Positions 47,251 through 59,303 of a stretch of DNA of 64,000 nucleotides are shown here, piece after piece. Below the pieces are notes generated by a model. The model saw only the letters and a list, made by a program, of their open reading frames with translations. It had not been told where the DNA came from and made no database searches. The position numbers were made by a program, and so were the translations under genes. The DNA is from Opeltia flavorubescens (Eukaryota > Ascomycota > Lecanoromycetes > Teloschistales > Teloschistaceae). Within the stretch, counting starts at the first letter, position 1. Each line of letters starts with the position of its first letter. The stretch lies in contig KE546968.1 in assembly GCA_000442125.1 (NCBI GenBank), positions 1,707,795 through 1,771,794 on the forward strand. Direction: 5' to 3'.

Positions 47251-50200
47251 AGTTGAGTGTAGCCACTGGGATTACGTGGAGCGGAAAGCTACGATGGCGC
47301 GACTTACTGGAGGTGGGCCGGGCGAAAGGGTGGCGGATTATTATTTCAGACGGAGTGTGTGTGATGTCGAGGTCTCGATTACAGCGATGCATGATATGAT
47401 TGGACAGACATTCGAGGTTACGATTGCAAAGATCTTTGATATGGTTGGACATGTCTGCGGTTTGGATTTGGACGAAAGGTTTTACCAGGCAGGTATTTGA
47501 AATCGAGGTCTCGATTGCATTGATTCTTGATGCGACCGGTTAGGTACTGTTTGACTAGAAAGAGCATTTGATTGGAGAAAGAAAATTCGTGTTAGGGTAA
47601 CAGTTGCACAGATGCTTGATATGCTTGGTGGTCCTAGTGGCAGGATAAATAGGTAGAAACTCACGACTTGGCATACATTGGCTGATAGATCAGTGCGGAG
47701 TTGGGTGCTGTAAGTCCGTGAGCTATGCACCTGTGAAGGTTGACTGCATATACATATATTCGCAAAAGTGGGAACACCACCATCATTCTTCCATGTAACG
47801 AAATTTCTCTCCAAGCACTGAACAACAAATATTCACAATGTCCATCTTGTGAGCGGAGAGACACGTTCAAGTGAATTCCATTGACATATCGGGCATATGA
47901 TCTACCAGCAAGGGAGTTACCGGCATCCCTATTTCCTATCCGTGCAAACATTACTATGACTCATCTCTGTAACGGCCCTACTTCCCCAGTGGCGAAGCTG
48001 AGCTGACATCCACAGACTCCACCTGTGAACGAAGTATGATATTCCACTGACGTCCATTCACATATGAAATATACTATCTACAATAGAAAATTAAAAACCC
48101 ACCCCAGCAGCCGGGAACATTACCGTCGCACGAGAAGTTGCGTACAACGGCACTGAAAATCATCTCCAAGCATTCACCATTCGATATCGATACATGCATC
48201 GCAGTGGGAGAAGAGACATCTTTCAATGACGTCCTATGTAACTAAGAAGGACTGTCTACATCGCACGTCAACTAGAAGGAAAGGATTTGCTGATATCGGT
48301 ATTAACTTATGTGAGAGATGGGAAAGGATTTTCCGCATATGTATACACGAGGATCAAGTTTATCTCCACTAGCTACGATCCATGAATTCTACAAGTGATT
48401 ATGTACCGTTCACAACTTTATAGCTCTTGATCGGAGGGGGTGATGATATTTGTAACTTCCTCCCACAAGAGAATAGAGGTTCTGCTACAGTATTGGCTAT
48501 GGCTGAGGGTCGATGTTAGTTTCCGGTGAATGGGTGATTATTCAGGATGGAGTTTTGGGGTGGACTGTGGTGTATATTTTTTGCTGTAGGGTATATGGTC
48601 GAGGAGTTGAAAGATCAAGATTTTTGGTTGAGGGGTGCAAGGTTCTGGGGCGGAGAGTAAGATGACCAGGTGACCAGATGGCGGGATGAATTGGATGATG
48701 GGATTATGAGCTGGGTGAGTGCAGTGCAGAGGTGGTGATATGATGTCGATGATGTGTGTATTATAGTGAGCTGGCCGTGGGGTAATTAGCGGGAGTTCGG
48801 AATGGTGGTAGGAGTAGTCTTGGCATCGATCACGACGGGGATGCGGTGGCTGTGAAATGTAAAGGAGCTTGGGAAGAGAGAAAGGGAATAGGCCCATGGA
48901 GAAGAGGAAGAAGGCGAGAGTACAAGTGGTTAGGACACTTTACACCAGTGATGTTCTTGCACAGAGTCTTGTTAATAGTAGCAATGGTAGTCGAGGTATC
49001 GATTGCTCTACTTGTCTTATTCGTGGGATGTGGAAAATCGAGGGGAAGGGAAGGAGAAGGGAAGAGGGATAGAGGTAGTCCACAGGATGAGTCACTTTAC
49101 TATGCAGGAACAATTGCCCCGACTTCAATCCTTGGGGAATTAGAATAGTCTCACTATCAACATCGGTGAGTGAGTAAAATTGAATCCACTGCCCACGAAG
49201 CTCCTCGTGACAGATTAATTGCTTGGCAACTTTGTGTATTCCTATCATCTAATCTAATGCCCTCCCACTTGAATATAGCCGTACCCTGTAGTGTCACCGC
49301 TCATGGGTATTCAGGGCATAGCAGGAAGCGAAAATCGAGCATCTCTGGTAGATGTCTTGCGACCACCCAACCTTCAACCCGAATCTTCCGCCTCTGTACT
49401 CTGCTATTAGGAGGTAAACCCTCGCATCGCCTTTTCTGTGCTTGAGCACGTGGGGACCAGTCCTGGGGATCGTAACCAGCAAGGTGCATGTCTCTCGGAA
49501 GTCTTGTATGGTGACACGTGGCTGGCAAAACAGCAGCTGCACTTTGGGATGGACCCGTTGTTGTAGCAGGTTACAGATCTTGTCTCAACGTCCTGCTGGA
49601 GTGCCCACGGGATGTTGCCGCGTGTCCAAATGCTTTTCTTGTGATGCATTGTAGAGATAGGATCGACAAAAGGATGCCGCTGGACATTCTCAAACATTGC
49701 ACGCAGCGCCTACCAATAACATGAAACGGATGGTCATTAGCGCTGTATCCCCTTAATGATAGCACACATAAACCTGTAAGGAAGAACCTACCTGTGGGGC
49801 CACCCATAGGCGACCCTGGCAGCTCCTTCGCTGCATGAAAATGGCATCGCTGTCTCTATCGTTGCCAAGAGGGAATAGCCTGACAGGAATTTAGAGCAGC
49901 CAAGATCACACGGTCGTCACTTGCAGAGAGATCTTCCATGTCCGTCGAAGATAGCAGCTTCAGCATATGATGGTGGCTAGGGATTGTAGATTGATTGAAG
50001 GTACCAACGCCTTATCTATCTGTGCGATTGTTGATGCTTGTGAGGTGGAGAGGTCACCTTTGATATCTGCGAGGGAGTTCTGGCAAATTAGCATGCAATC
50101 TGCGTCTATGATGACGTCGTCGATAACTGTAGCAGGGGTATGGTTAGTACTAACGAGATTTTGGATTCAAGAAGTGACGAGACATGAAGTACGTACGGTT

Positions 50201-50486
50201 CTTCACTAGCAAGCTCGGCGGCAAGCGCAGTAGCAGGTGAGGTTCCAGATGTTAGATCTTGGAAGTGGTTGTCGATACGTGTTTGCTTCAGGTCCAAGTT
50301 CATTGCTGGGCGCCAGGCCTGACGCTTGGGAGGCTTCGCTCTGATGACGGTCCCGTCAAGTCCCTTAGAATTGGAAGAAGTATGGTTGAAGATAGTGGTA
50401 GCAAGACGCCGCAGAGGTCCGTGGACTTGAACGATCTATCATTCAAAGCAGGAGCTGGTGGTGGGTACCTTCCAATATTTCTGTAC
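47251..50486. other. No confident gene
   Basis: Holds further TCGAGGT motif copies (47367, 47412, 47503, 48991). On the minus strand at 49294-49450 a short frame reads ARVYLLIAEYRGGRFGLKVG then WSQDIYQR, faintly like the GIY-YIG/T5orf172 domain; the following frame near 49240-49180 may belong to it. I do not call it as a gene. Confidence 0.35.
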
Positions 50487-50684
50487 GGGTTGATGACAAA
50501 AGTTTTGTCCGATAAGAGCAACCTTGCAATAAATAGAAATCGATACATCGGTTTTGATTAGGCAGGCGCATATCCTGCACTGCATAAGGTACTCGATGTA
50601 TGCCAGCCAGATATATATTAGTCATAGGACTGCACCAATACCCGATTCCCTATCGGATACGACTTTTGTCCTCAACCCTCGGAC
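50487..50684. mobile_element. MITE, copy 1
   Basis: About 200 bases ending in imperfect inverted repeats: gggttgatgacaaaag...tccgata on the left and tatcgga...cttttgtcctcaaccc on the right. The same terminal words occur in the better preserved copy at 52868-53127. No coding capacity and no clear target duplication. Confidence 0.6.
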
Positions 50685-51356
50685 AAGGAAGTCGCCCGAC
50701 GTGAGACGGCTCAAACACTCAACGACTTGGCAGTCACATACAAGGAACGAAACATTCAGTCCGTTACGGATGCATACCATTCAAATTTTCTATTATCTTT
50801 AACGCTTTTATAGCTTGCTTTACTATTTGACAGACTAGCGATGCTGAGACTGCGAAATAGATGCATACATCCCCTTTGCATAGCGTGCAAGCCTGGTGAG
50901 TAGGAGTGAGCAAAGTAAATGCGAGCTCCCCGCCACAGGATACTACTGGAGAAGAAGGTGTAATTAATGTCTGTAGAGCATGGTGAGTAGTCGGATAGTG
51001 ACGAGGATGATAGTTATAATGAGGACGAAGAAGTGAATAAAGAATCACCCTCCTAATCCGAAAGGATTTTTCTAGGTAAAATTTGCCCGAGGGGAAAGTA
51101 GTAGATCAACAAGTGACCACATATGTCGATTGAGGGGTAAGGATTTTTAGGCTAGGTCGTCGCTCTCTCCTGTTCTAAGACACATCATTGGCTTTCTCTT
51201 GAGAAGCCTTGACAGCAGACTTCCATGGGGAAAAGTCCTCAACTTCTGGAGAGCAGAGAAGTCTCAGAAGGTTCACAGATAACAACAAGATATTTTCCTC
51301 ACAACAAGTACATCTCCATCATAGCGCCCATCCCAAATCTCATCAGTCCACAACAT
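50685..51356. other. Intergenic, no gene seen
   Basis: Nothing recognisable; it holds the 3' flank of the small secreted protein gene. Confidence 0.5.
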
Positions 51357-51731
51357 TCAAACAGTAATGGAAATAGTCCCCGGCCCCCCAAACGCCCCTC
51401 CAGTCGCAATACTAGCTCCATTCTGCATCGCAACCCCAACCGTTCCCCCACAGTCCGTCACAATCTCATTACAGAGCTCCTTCGCCTTTGCGCCGGAGCC
51501 GGACCAGTTGCGATTCTGCTGCTGCAGGATGACGGTGACTTCAGGGTTCGTGGGCGACTGGGCGAGAAGAGTGGTGGTACCGGTAAGGGTGATGTGGTCG
51601 GGAATCGCGGCGCAGGCACGAGCGGCGTCGGCGCTCTGGAAAGAGTTTTGATCGATGTTGCAGGTTGCTGCGGAGTGGGCGGAGAGGGCGAGGAAGGGGA
51701 TGAGAAGAGCGGAGAGGAGTGTGCGGTGCAT
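51357..51731 (-). CDS. Small secreted cysteine-containing protein
   Basis: One exon encodes 124 residues. The N-terminus MHRTLLSALLIPFLALSAHS is a clean signal peptide with cleavage likely near residues 20-22. The mature part has four cysteines at 24, 40, 87 and 94, enough for two disulfides, and a Gly-rich end (GGAFGGPGTISITV). I do not recognise a named family. Size, secretion and even cysteine number fit a small secreted protein of the kind studied as effectors or surface proteins, but function is not inferred. Base composition is GC-rich like the other intact genes, supporting real coding sequence. Confidence 0.85.
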   Translation of the reverse strand: MHRTLLSALLIPFLALSAHSAATCNIDQNSFQSADAARACAAIPDHITLTGTTTLLAQSPTNPEVTVILQQQNRNWSGSGAKAKELCNEIVTDCGGTVGVAMQNGASIATGGAFGGPGTISITV

Positions 51732-52859
51732 GGTTGTTGAAGCTGAGAGTCTTAGGGGCTAGAATGAAGTAATTATGTTTCTCGTTAGAGATGTGTATTC
51801 TGTTCCAGTCTTTGTTTTGGTTAGCTTCCGGCGTTGCGGATGATTTCTAGATCGAATACTAAGAACGTCAGTGTATTTATATTGTTCTTGGTGGTCGTTA
51901 TGACCCTGGCCGAGCACACCGAATGATGCCAATGAAGCTTTTTGGCTCGCCTCCTAAGCGATGTCACCTTGACAAAGATTAATCTGCACACACGAGGAGC
52001 TGCAGTCCCCTGACCGTGTTCTGTTTGACTCGCTTAACCGAGCTGACCATGCCTTCGTGGATGTATTTTGATAGCTTCCAGACGCCTTCCAGACGCAAGG
52101 CTGTGAGGTCCCGAGATCCAATCTAGAGACCATTAAGCGAGCAGATAGATACAGTAAGTATCATGTCTAATGCTCTAAATGAAGAAGACATCCACATTTT
52201 CTAAGCGAGAAGATTCCAAGCAACATCCACAGGTAGCTATTGGTCGAGCTCGGCTAATTTTTTTAGATAGTAGCTGTTTTCGAATATTGAATGCTTGTGA
52301 GCGGCGAAGCAAGTTGTAAGATTTTAATGCGCTCTCATGTTTAGCGAGCGAAGCTTGCTGTTGGATACCTCAAGAGCAGACCGGGCGAGCGGAAGTTATT
52401 CGGAAGTACCGGCATGACCGGTAAGCAGGTCAGCACTTACCAGTGTCTTGACAAGTAGGTTTTGACTTCATCTAAGTGTATTCAACGAAGGATAAAATTG
52501 CTTTCGAGTTCTCAATCCTCTTCATACAGGCTAGAGCGTCAAACAAGGAAAAATCCGATCAATCACCATAAAATCTAGATGCCGTAGACAGTAAGGTTTC
52601 CTACATTGAATGTAAGAGACAATAGAGAACATACGAAGCTGCAGACCTAAGAAGTGGTCACCCTTTAAGATCTGCGCGAAAGTGATGGGGGCCCGTGGCC
52701 GTTGAAGCGGCACATAAATTAATTTTCTGCAGCCACAAAACAATTGTGTCTCAGCTGACTGCAGAGAACATTCTAGGGCATGAGTGCGCAGGCTTCCAGA
52801 AAGATACCATTCGAAAAGGCCTCACAAGCATTCGAAGCGATCGCAGACGTGCTTCAGAT
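51732..52859. other. Intergenic, no gene seen
   Basis: Promoter side of the small secreted protein gene followed by unrecognised sequence; no open frame with a domain. Confidence 0.5.
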
Positions 52860-52867
52860 GGATGATC

Positions 52868-53127
52868 GAGGGTCAGTGACAAAAGTGTTGTCCGATAGGG
52901 GTAAGTCTTGGCTTGGCAGGCCCCTATCACCTCAATACCCGGCGGACTCCACGACAGAACGTACAAAACCAATACAATAGTAACGTTGATTAAATACGCT
53001 TAGGTTACCTGCTAAGATGTAATAGTAGAATCGTTGTATCGATTTCCACGGATGACTAAGAACAACGTGTTCAATACTCTGAAAGGGTTTGCCTATCGGA
53101 CAACACTTTTGTTACCGACCCTCGGAC
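52868..53127. mobile_element. MITE, copy 2, with 8-bp target duplication
   Basis: A 260-base element with inverted ends, gagggtcagtgacaaaagtg on the left and the complement gagggtcggtaacaaaagtg on the right, both continuing into ttgtccgatag. It is flanked by direct repeats of GGATGATC at 52860-52867 and 53128-53135. Eight-base duplications are typical of hAT elements. It ends 134 bases before the F-box ATG and so lies in that gene's promoter. Confidence 0.75.
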
Positions 53128-53261
53128 GGATGATCCGGTTCCTTTCCCGGTGACCAGCAAAGGCAAGATTTGGCACTAACTCGTTTCGAGTCTAGTCTAG
53201 TTTCGATTCGGCTTTTGCGCTAAAATCTGAACGGGGATTTACTTGTGTGCATAGGATCGTA

Positions 53262-54722
53262 ATGGCTCGTCGCTACGAAGGTCTACTTGATCTGCCCAAT
53301 GAAATCCTCGTCAATATCATTGGAATCGTTGCTGATCAAGATGTCGAGGCTAGAGGAGACATTTTGGCTTTGTCCGCCATCTGTCACTCAATAAGAACCC
53401 TGACGTACGGCCACGTCAAAGAGTTCTTAGACATAAGGAATCGGTATCGGCACCTTGTGATTGAAGGGAGGTCTACTGTTATGTTGCAGCTACTGCTTGA
53501 CATCCAGGCAGGAAAGAGCTTCCATTGGCATGTACGGTCTATTCACGTCATGAATCTGAAAGGTCTCTGGTCACAAGATGAGATGGCGTCAGGGAGTGCC
53601 AGGAGAACGAGTAGGATATTGTTACAATTGAAACCGATGCTTCAGGAAGCCGGCTTTGGTACTCTTTGGTCCAATAAATGGATAACCGGCCTCGAGACCC
53701 CCGTTCTAGGTCTCCTTTTGGTCAACCTACCAAATCTAGAATCGATTGAGCCAGCATACTTCCAGGACTATTTCATTAAAGAGCTGGCAATAGGTAACCG
53801 AAATGGTAAAGGACATCAACGGCAGCCATCTCCACTTCTATCTACGCTAGAGCCTCTGACAGTGGGATATAAACATGGTGAGGTGAATATGCCATATGGT
53901 AGTGGCCACGGGCCGGCTGCAATCTTTTCCGGGAAGCATCATCCGATCCACACTGTTCGGGAGTCCTCGAGAAGCAGAAGAAAGCAATTTGTGGACAATC
54001 TCGAATTTAAAGACCTCCGGACGGGGCCGCAAGGATTTCGAAGCCTACTACCACGATTCCCCCATGTCAAGACCATCAAATTGAATTGCTGCCAGCATCA
54101 TACTCTGATAGACTTAGGCGCTGTGCGTGCAGTCCTTCAGGATTGTTTAGGACAAATGCTCAAGGACATCACTTTTACTACAAGCCAAAATCATTCAAGG
54201 CTTGGGGTTGGGTCTTTTGCATCATTTCCAGCACTGCAATGCTTACGACTCGACCTTAACATGCTCGTGGGGCCACATCTTTTGCGGCCTACATCACTCG
54301 CAGACCTTTTACCGCGATCCATTAGGCTGGTACATGTGCTTAAAATCTCTGGTAAGGATAGCTTTAAAGCACAGGCTGAACGGCTGTTCTGCGGCTTCGA
54401 TGTCGGCCGCTTTCCGGCTCTTGCTGAAATTTACCTTGAATTTAACACAGACGTAGAGGACTATTTAAGTAGTCGCATGATGGATCTTTCAGACGGGTTG
54501 AGCGCTTCAGCAATCGAGTTTTCTGTATCCGAGTTTCGAAATGCCATGGAGGAGTTCGAAAATCGTCTTGAGGTGAATGAGTCTGGAGTGACTGTCAAGT
54601 TAGCAACAACGTCCGGCCAATGGTCATCGGGAAGAGCCTTCTATTCCTTGGTCCATCTTCACCGCCCCGAAGCTGGGAAGCAATGTGTGGTAAAACCGGA
54701 AGGCCAGGAGCAAAAGCAATAA
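53262..54722 (+). CDS. F-box domain protein
   Basis: A single exon of 486 residues. I start at the ATG at 53262 (MARRYEGLLDLPNEIL). Residues about 8-55 are an F-box: LLDLPNEILVNIIGIVADQD, then LALSAICHSIRTLTYGHVKEFL. The remainder (about 100-470) is leucine-containing with PNLESIEPAYF, FPHVKTIKLNCCQHH and FPALQCLRLDLN, like the loose leucine-rich repeats seen in fungal F-box proteins. F-box proteins dock on Skp1 in SCF ubiquitin ligases and choose substrates through their C-terminal part; the substrate is unknown. An intronless structure contrasts with its neighbours but is common in this family. Confidence 0.85.
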   Translation: MARRYEGLLDLPNEILVNIIGIVADQDVEARGDILALSAICHSIRTLTYGHVKEFLDIRNRYRHLVIEGRSTVMLQLLLDIQAGKSFHWHVRSIHVMNLKGLWSQDEMASGSARRTSRILLQLKPMLQEAGFGTLWSNKWITGLETPVLGLLLVNLPNLESIEPAYFQDYFIKELAIGNRNGKGHQRQPSPLLSTLEPLTVGYKHGEVNMPYGSGHGPAAIFSGKHHPIHTVRESSRSRRKQFVDNLEFKDLRTGPQGFRSLLPRFPHVKTIKLNCCQHHTLIDLGAVRAVLQDCLGQMLKDITFTTSQNHSRLGVGSFASFPALQCLRLDLNMLVGPHLLRPTSLADLLPRSIRLVHVLKISGKDSFKAQAERLFCGFDVGRFPALAEIYLEFNTDVEDYLSSRMMDLSDGLSASAIEFSVSEFRNAMEEFENRLEVNESGVTVKLATTSGQWSSGRAFYSLVHLHRPEAGKQCVVKPEGQEQKQ

Positions 54723-55624
54723 CTACGATTTAGCAAAGAGGTGGCTGGTGTGAAAGTGATTCCACTGCAGAAAAGGCAGCTTGTATTTCAAGGTCTCTCA
54801 AAGGAGAGAAAAGATCCAGGAGCCGCAAGACCGTTTGCATCTCGAAGGCGTCTATTAGGAGCGTGGAGAGAGATCTGAAAGTCGTCCAGAGTCAAGCCAC
54901 CGAGAGAGAGCATATACTCGTTCATCAAAAATCATCGAGCGAAGTAGCAACATCAGAAGGAGGAGGAGGCAACGGTGACTCGTCATTCCGAGACCACGTT
55001 TTGAAGGGAGAATTGAGCGTTACATACCCCAGCTCGGCTAAGTGGAAATGCAACCTGACGACTGTCGTGGCTGCACCTACTGTTCTCGACTAGGCTGGAC
55101 TCAAGCCTTGCCAAGAGACGCTAGGCTATTAGTGTGACTGTGATCGGAAGCTTGTCTCTTGATTGGAGAGTCGTGCATCGTGGGCTGAAAACGCTTGTCC
55201 AATACGGCCAAAGCTTAGCCAAAGCTTAGCAGTATTTAGCTTCGCGAGACCCAAAAAAGCGATCGCGTTCCCGCCTTCATACTGGTGCTATGCTATGGTG
55301 TTGTTGATGAGTTACCCTTCTACGGAGTGCCACCGAACACAACGCTGGCGTTGGTGCCGGCGAGCTCAAGCCACCAAAGGCTTTGGTCGTTGATTTGGCA
55401 AGCTAATGACACTATATACTGACAAGGTGTTATGAAACTCCAACCTGGGATTGTAACCTTTGCTCTAGACCTAGCAATCGCACCCATGATATATAGAGCC
55501 AGCACAACCTTCCCTAACCCCCGTCAAGTCATCAATTCCATCCCTCTTGTCCAGCGCAAAAAGCATAGCAACAAATTTATTTTCAAACCCTTCCAATTTA
55601 TTTAGAAAAACCGCCACCTCGAAG
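54723..55624. other. Intergenic, no gene seen
   Basis: Open frames at 54863-55093 and 55163-55393 have no recognised domain. An 11-base word ccaaagcttag is repeated in tandem near 55208-55229. Confidence 0.45.
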
Positions 55625-56433
55625 ATGTTGCTTTCCTCCTTCCTCCCCCTTCTCATCCTCCCTCTCCTCCCCCACGCCCTCCAAATCAAACACCACCCCC
55701 TCGATTCTTATTCTTCTTCTTCTTCTCCTTCCCTCCTAAAACCCCGACAAGAAGACTCCAACGTAGACGTCACAGACACAGACTCAACCGACGACATGGG
55801 CAACGAGGACCAGACTGGAGAATCCTACTATACGAACAACCCGGATGATACTAATACTTATTCTCTCCCTGGTGATGAAACTGGCGACACCTCTTCGTCT
55901 GGCGACGATATGCAGGCAGCCTCGCCGACTGGTGACTCCGATAGCGGATACTATGCAACGCAATCTGCGATTCAGGCGGCATATACGGAGCAGATTTCTT
56001 CGGCTAATGCAGCGATATCGAGTGATGAGGTTATACCTACGTTTGTCGCTGCTGGTAGCGCTGTGGTGACGAGTGTGGATTTTGCGGCGACTTCGGTATC
56101 GAGTTTCTTGGACAGCGAGGTCGCTACAACGACTGCGCTGGGGGGGAGCGCAGGCACGAGCGTGGGTAAGGCGGGTGCTACGAGTGGTGTTGATGTAAGG
56201 TCATCCCTTTTTCCCTACCTGCATCAAAACCCGCTTTGCTAAAACGAATGAACTAGGCCGCGCCTTCAACAACCCTCGCCAAATCCACTACAAGCCAAAC
56301 CACTTCATCCTCCCCGTCATCATCACCTTCTGCGAAAACAACAGCAGCGAGCGCCGCCGCCATGGGAATCAAACTTCCGGCCGTGAACCTTGCTGCGGTT
56401 GCAGGTTTGGTGGTTGGGGCGATGATACTGTGA
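55625..56433 (+). CDS. GPI-anchored Ser/Thr-rich surface protein
   Basis: Two exons, 55625-56194 and 56257-56433, give 248 residues; the 62-nt intron starts gtaagg and joins GVD to AAPST in frame. A signal peptide (MLLSSFLPLLILPLLPHALQ) is followed by an acidic Asp/Thr/Ser-rich region with KPRQEDSN, a possible Kex2-like site, then a helical central part (about 115-165) and a Ser/Thr-rich stalk. The C-terminus is a small-residue stretch SAAAMG then a hydrophobic tail ending LAAVAGLVVGAMIL, a typical GPI signal with attachment near Ser/Ala before MGIK. No family is recognised. It is expected in the cell wall or on the plasma membrane. Confidence 0.85.
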
Positions 56434-59303
56434 TAAGCTGAAAGTGAAACGATATGATGTATAATAAGAGCAGGTGATTGATATCATCGGTTGGATCGAG
56501 GAGTCTGGGAAATAGAAGCGATGGCTAACGGGCGAATGCGGCGAATGGTGTTGTAATTAACAACGGTTGTGTTTAGGCTTGAGGAAATGTCATTTGGTCG
56601 CCGGGAGCATTGTGCATCAGATATTATTACTAGGGAACTTTGAGCTTTTAATTGGAGTAAAGAGGCGTATTGTATTTATGTTGTTCACGAAATATGAGAC
56701 GTTCTGTCAATTTTACAAAGCTTTGAAAATTCAGCTGAAGACCAGAGGAAAATACAACTACTAAATACATTCGCTTACTTCCCTAACCCGATCGAGAAGC
56801 CGTTACAGAATCCAAGAACGTTTGTAACCCCGTCGATTCGTCCGCGCCACGAGATGCTCAGGTCGAAAACTACTTCCAACGCCTAGTAGCTCCTGCACAA
56901 ATTGCTTTGAAAATTCGGAGGACGTCCAGAGCTGCTGCGTTCGTCACGTCTCTCCAAAATCCGAATCAACGCCTAGCGAATCCTTTTGCACGGGTATATA
57001 ATTTATGTCGAAAGACTTAGGCCTGCATGTTGATTGCTAGCAGTAGCAATATCGACTCTTGCTCCACCCCTGATTCGATTTTGTCACAGGATGCGCGGGA
57101 TCGTCACATATGTCTTCGAGTATAAATTATATATGCTTGATAATAAATCTGAGTGATCGATATTTGCGGTTTTGCTCCCCTGATGAGGGTTGGACAGCAG
57201 CGTATGTATGTGATTTCCTTAGTGGCTGGGTCATGCACAATTCATCGCTCTTCTTTCGGCGAGATGAGAAGCTCTGGAATGTAGGATGTTGCTGAAAGTT
57301 TTTTCAGGGAAGGCTTTGAGGATTTCATGTTGGTGCCTTGATACTTGCAGTCCTGATCTTTCTATGATGGCGTTGGGAAATACTAACTCTCCAAGCCATT
57401 ATGTGGTCCGTCGTCATATTCTCCCGTGCCTTGATGACACCAAGACGAGTGCGCGTACATTGTACCATGGACATGGGCGGGCAACATGGCTATATTCGAA
57501 CAGCGAGTTTTACACAAAGTAAAATCTAAACATGAGATCCAAATAAATAATTTGATTCGTGTTCGAATTTACCTCGTTAGAGACACAGGCGACTTGATGG
57601 GCCAGCCCAGGCTCCATTTGTTAATTTCGCAATGCCTTTCTGGTGATAAAACTCCAACACGAATTTGTGTCCATAGGAAGCTCGAAGATACATACGCCCC
57701 ACGAGACCACGATAATAAATTCTTTCCGCAGATCTGGACTTTGGAATTGATCAGTGTAAGAAGCTCGATAGGTAGACAGACGCTCAAGAAGGCTTGAAAG
57801 TTCAACAGGTCGTGTACGGATTGCGATGGTTGAGGTATGATAACAACACATTCAGCAGAGCGGCGTACAGGTTTATTTTCGCAAACTTATGTTACCAAAA
57901 AATATGCATTTCAAGCACGTCGTCCTATCGTGTATGGTCAGGTATATAACTTCTCCCAAATAATTTTGGTATCGTTGGCGCACGCACAACACGGACGGTA
58001 TATAACTGATCTGGTGACTGACCAGCTGGCATTGGTGTAAATTCTCCAGCAGCCTTTTCTTCGAAATATATACTCTCTTAATTAAATTTACTGTCGCGGC
58101 ATAATTGTCCCGTCCTGTTGTCCATGGGTAAAAACTTTTTTCCATAAGGCTACACCTGACATTGGACGTTCTAGGCAGCATTGACCTGACCAGGGTTTGC
58201 GGTGTAGTGCGGGTGATCATCAGCTCGCATTTCGTAATGGCTTACAACATCAGCAATCATCTGTGGTATCACTGACAAATTCGTTGCCGATGGTTGAGAA
58301 GATTCGGTCAAATAGGGCAATGGAATGCAAGCTAGCAGATCTTTTTCTAAGCTGTTACCTCGGATGGGGTTTTATTGGCAAAAAAATTGTATGACCATGA
58401 CCCTTGGATCCCTCGTTCTCCTGGAGAAGGTCGGGACGATGCTTGTACCTGCCGGAGCGGTATCTGCCGGGCTCAAGATAGTGACTCGGAATGCACTGTA
58501 GGCGAGAGAGAGAGAGAGGATATCTTGGATTCAAAATTCCTCGGCGTGACTTCAAAACTTATCATATGTCTTTCGTTTGCAGAACATTGTAGGTGTTATT
58601 TCTCTTCAATCAGCGTTGTCCTGTCTTCTTTTCTTATAAGATCGATCTGACGAATTTCGCAGGTTTGATGCAGAAGGCTAAGTGGAATCCCATGATATAG
58701 AGCTACAGCGCTGACTACAAACGGGAGGAGCAGTGGTGGAAAGGTCTAACTCGATAGCTTGGGAAGCGATATAAGAGCTAGCAGCACATGTAGTTACAGC
58801 GTATGTTGTTTCGATTGATTGTGGTAATATGAGAATGAGTCAAGGGTGTTAGAAGAGCTTAAAAGAATTGGTTGATTGGTTGTAATCGATATAGCGAGAA
58901 ATAACTCTTTCCAATTAGTGTATATTACTGAGCAAATGTGGCTGCGAGAGGCCTCTGGGTAGGATGAAGGCCTTTTTTTCAAGTGGAATTGATGAGACTA
59001 CGGCGATGCTCTCTCTTCAAGTAATTGATTGTGAAATATGACCACATAGGTATTGAATGCAGAGCACTGTAGAACTGCTTGGAAATCTTCATAGTGTGGT
59101 ATATGTTGGGCAGCATTCTGTTTATATGGAAGTAGATACTTTTCTTGGAAAATTTGGGTAATTCTCAGTCCTGCTGAGGATAATTATCTACATAGGGTTC
59201 CTTGGTCTATAAGTATTTCTATGTATTCATCGTCGAAAACCTCCGTCTATCTCCTCCCCCTCTTTCCATTCTCTCCTCCCTCTCTCTTTCCCTCAAAGTC
59301 CCC
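56434..59303. other. Intergenic, no gene recognised
   Basis: 2.9 kb without a recognised domain. The longest open frames (57486-57797, 103 codons on +; 57873-58220, 115 codons on -) lack signal peptides, motifs and convincing splice partners. A short GA run lies at about 58505-58517. A decayed gene cannot be excluded. Confidence 0.4.

Noticed and set aside
57486-58220. Open frames of 103 (+) and 115 (-) codons
   Set aside because: No domain, no signal peptide and no convincing introns; left as unassigned.
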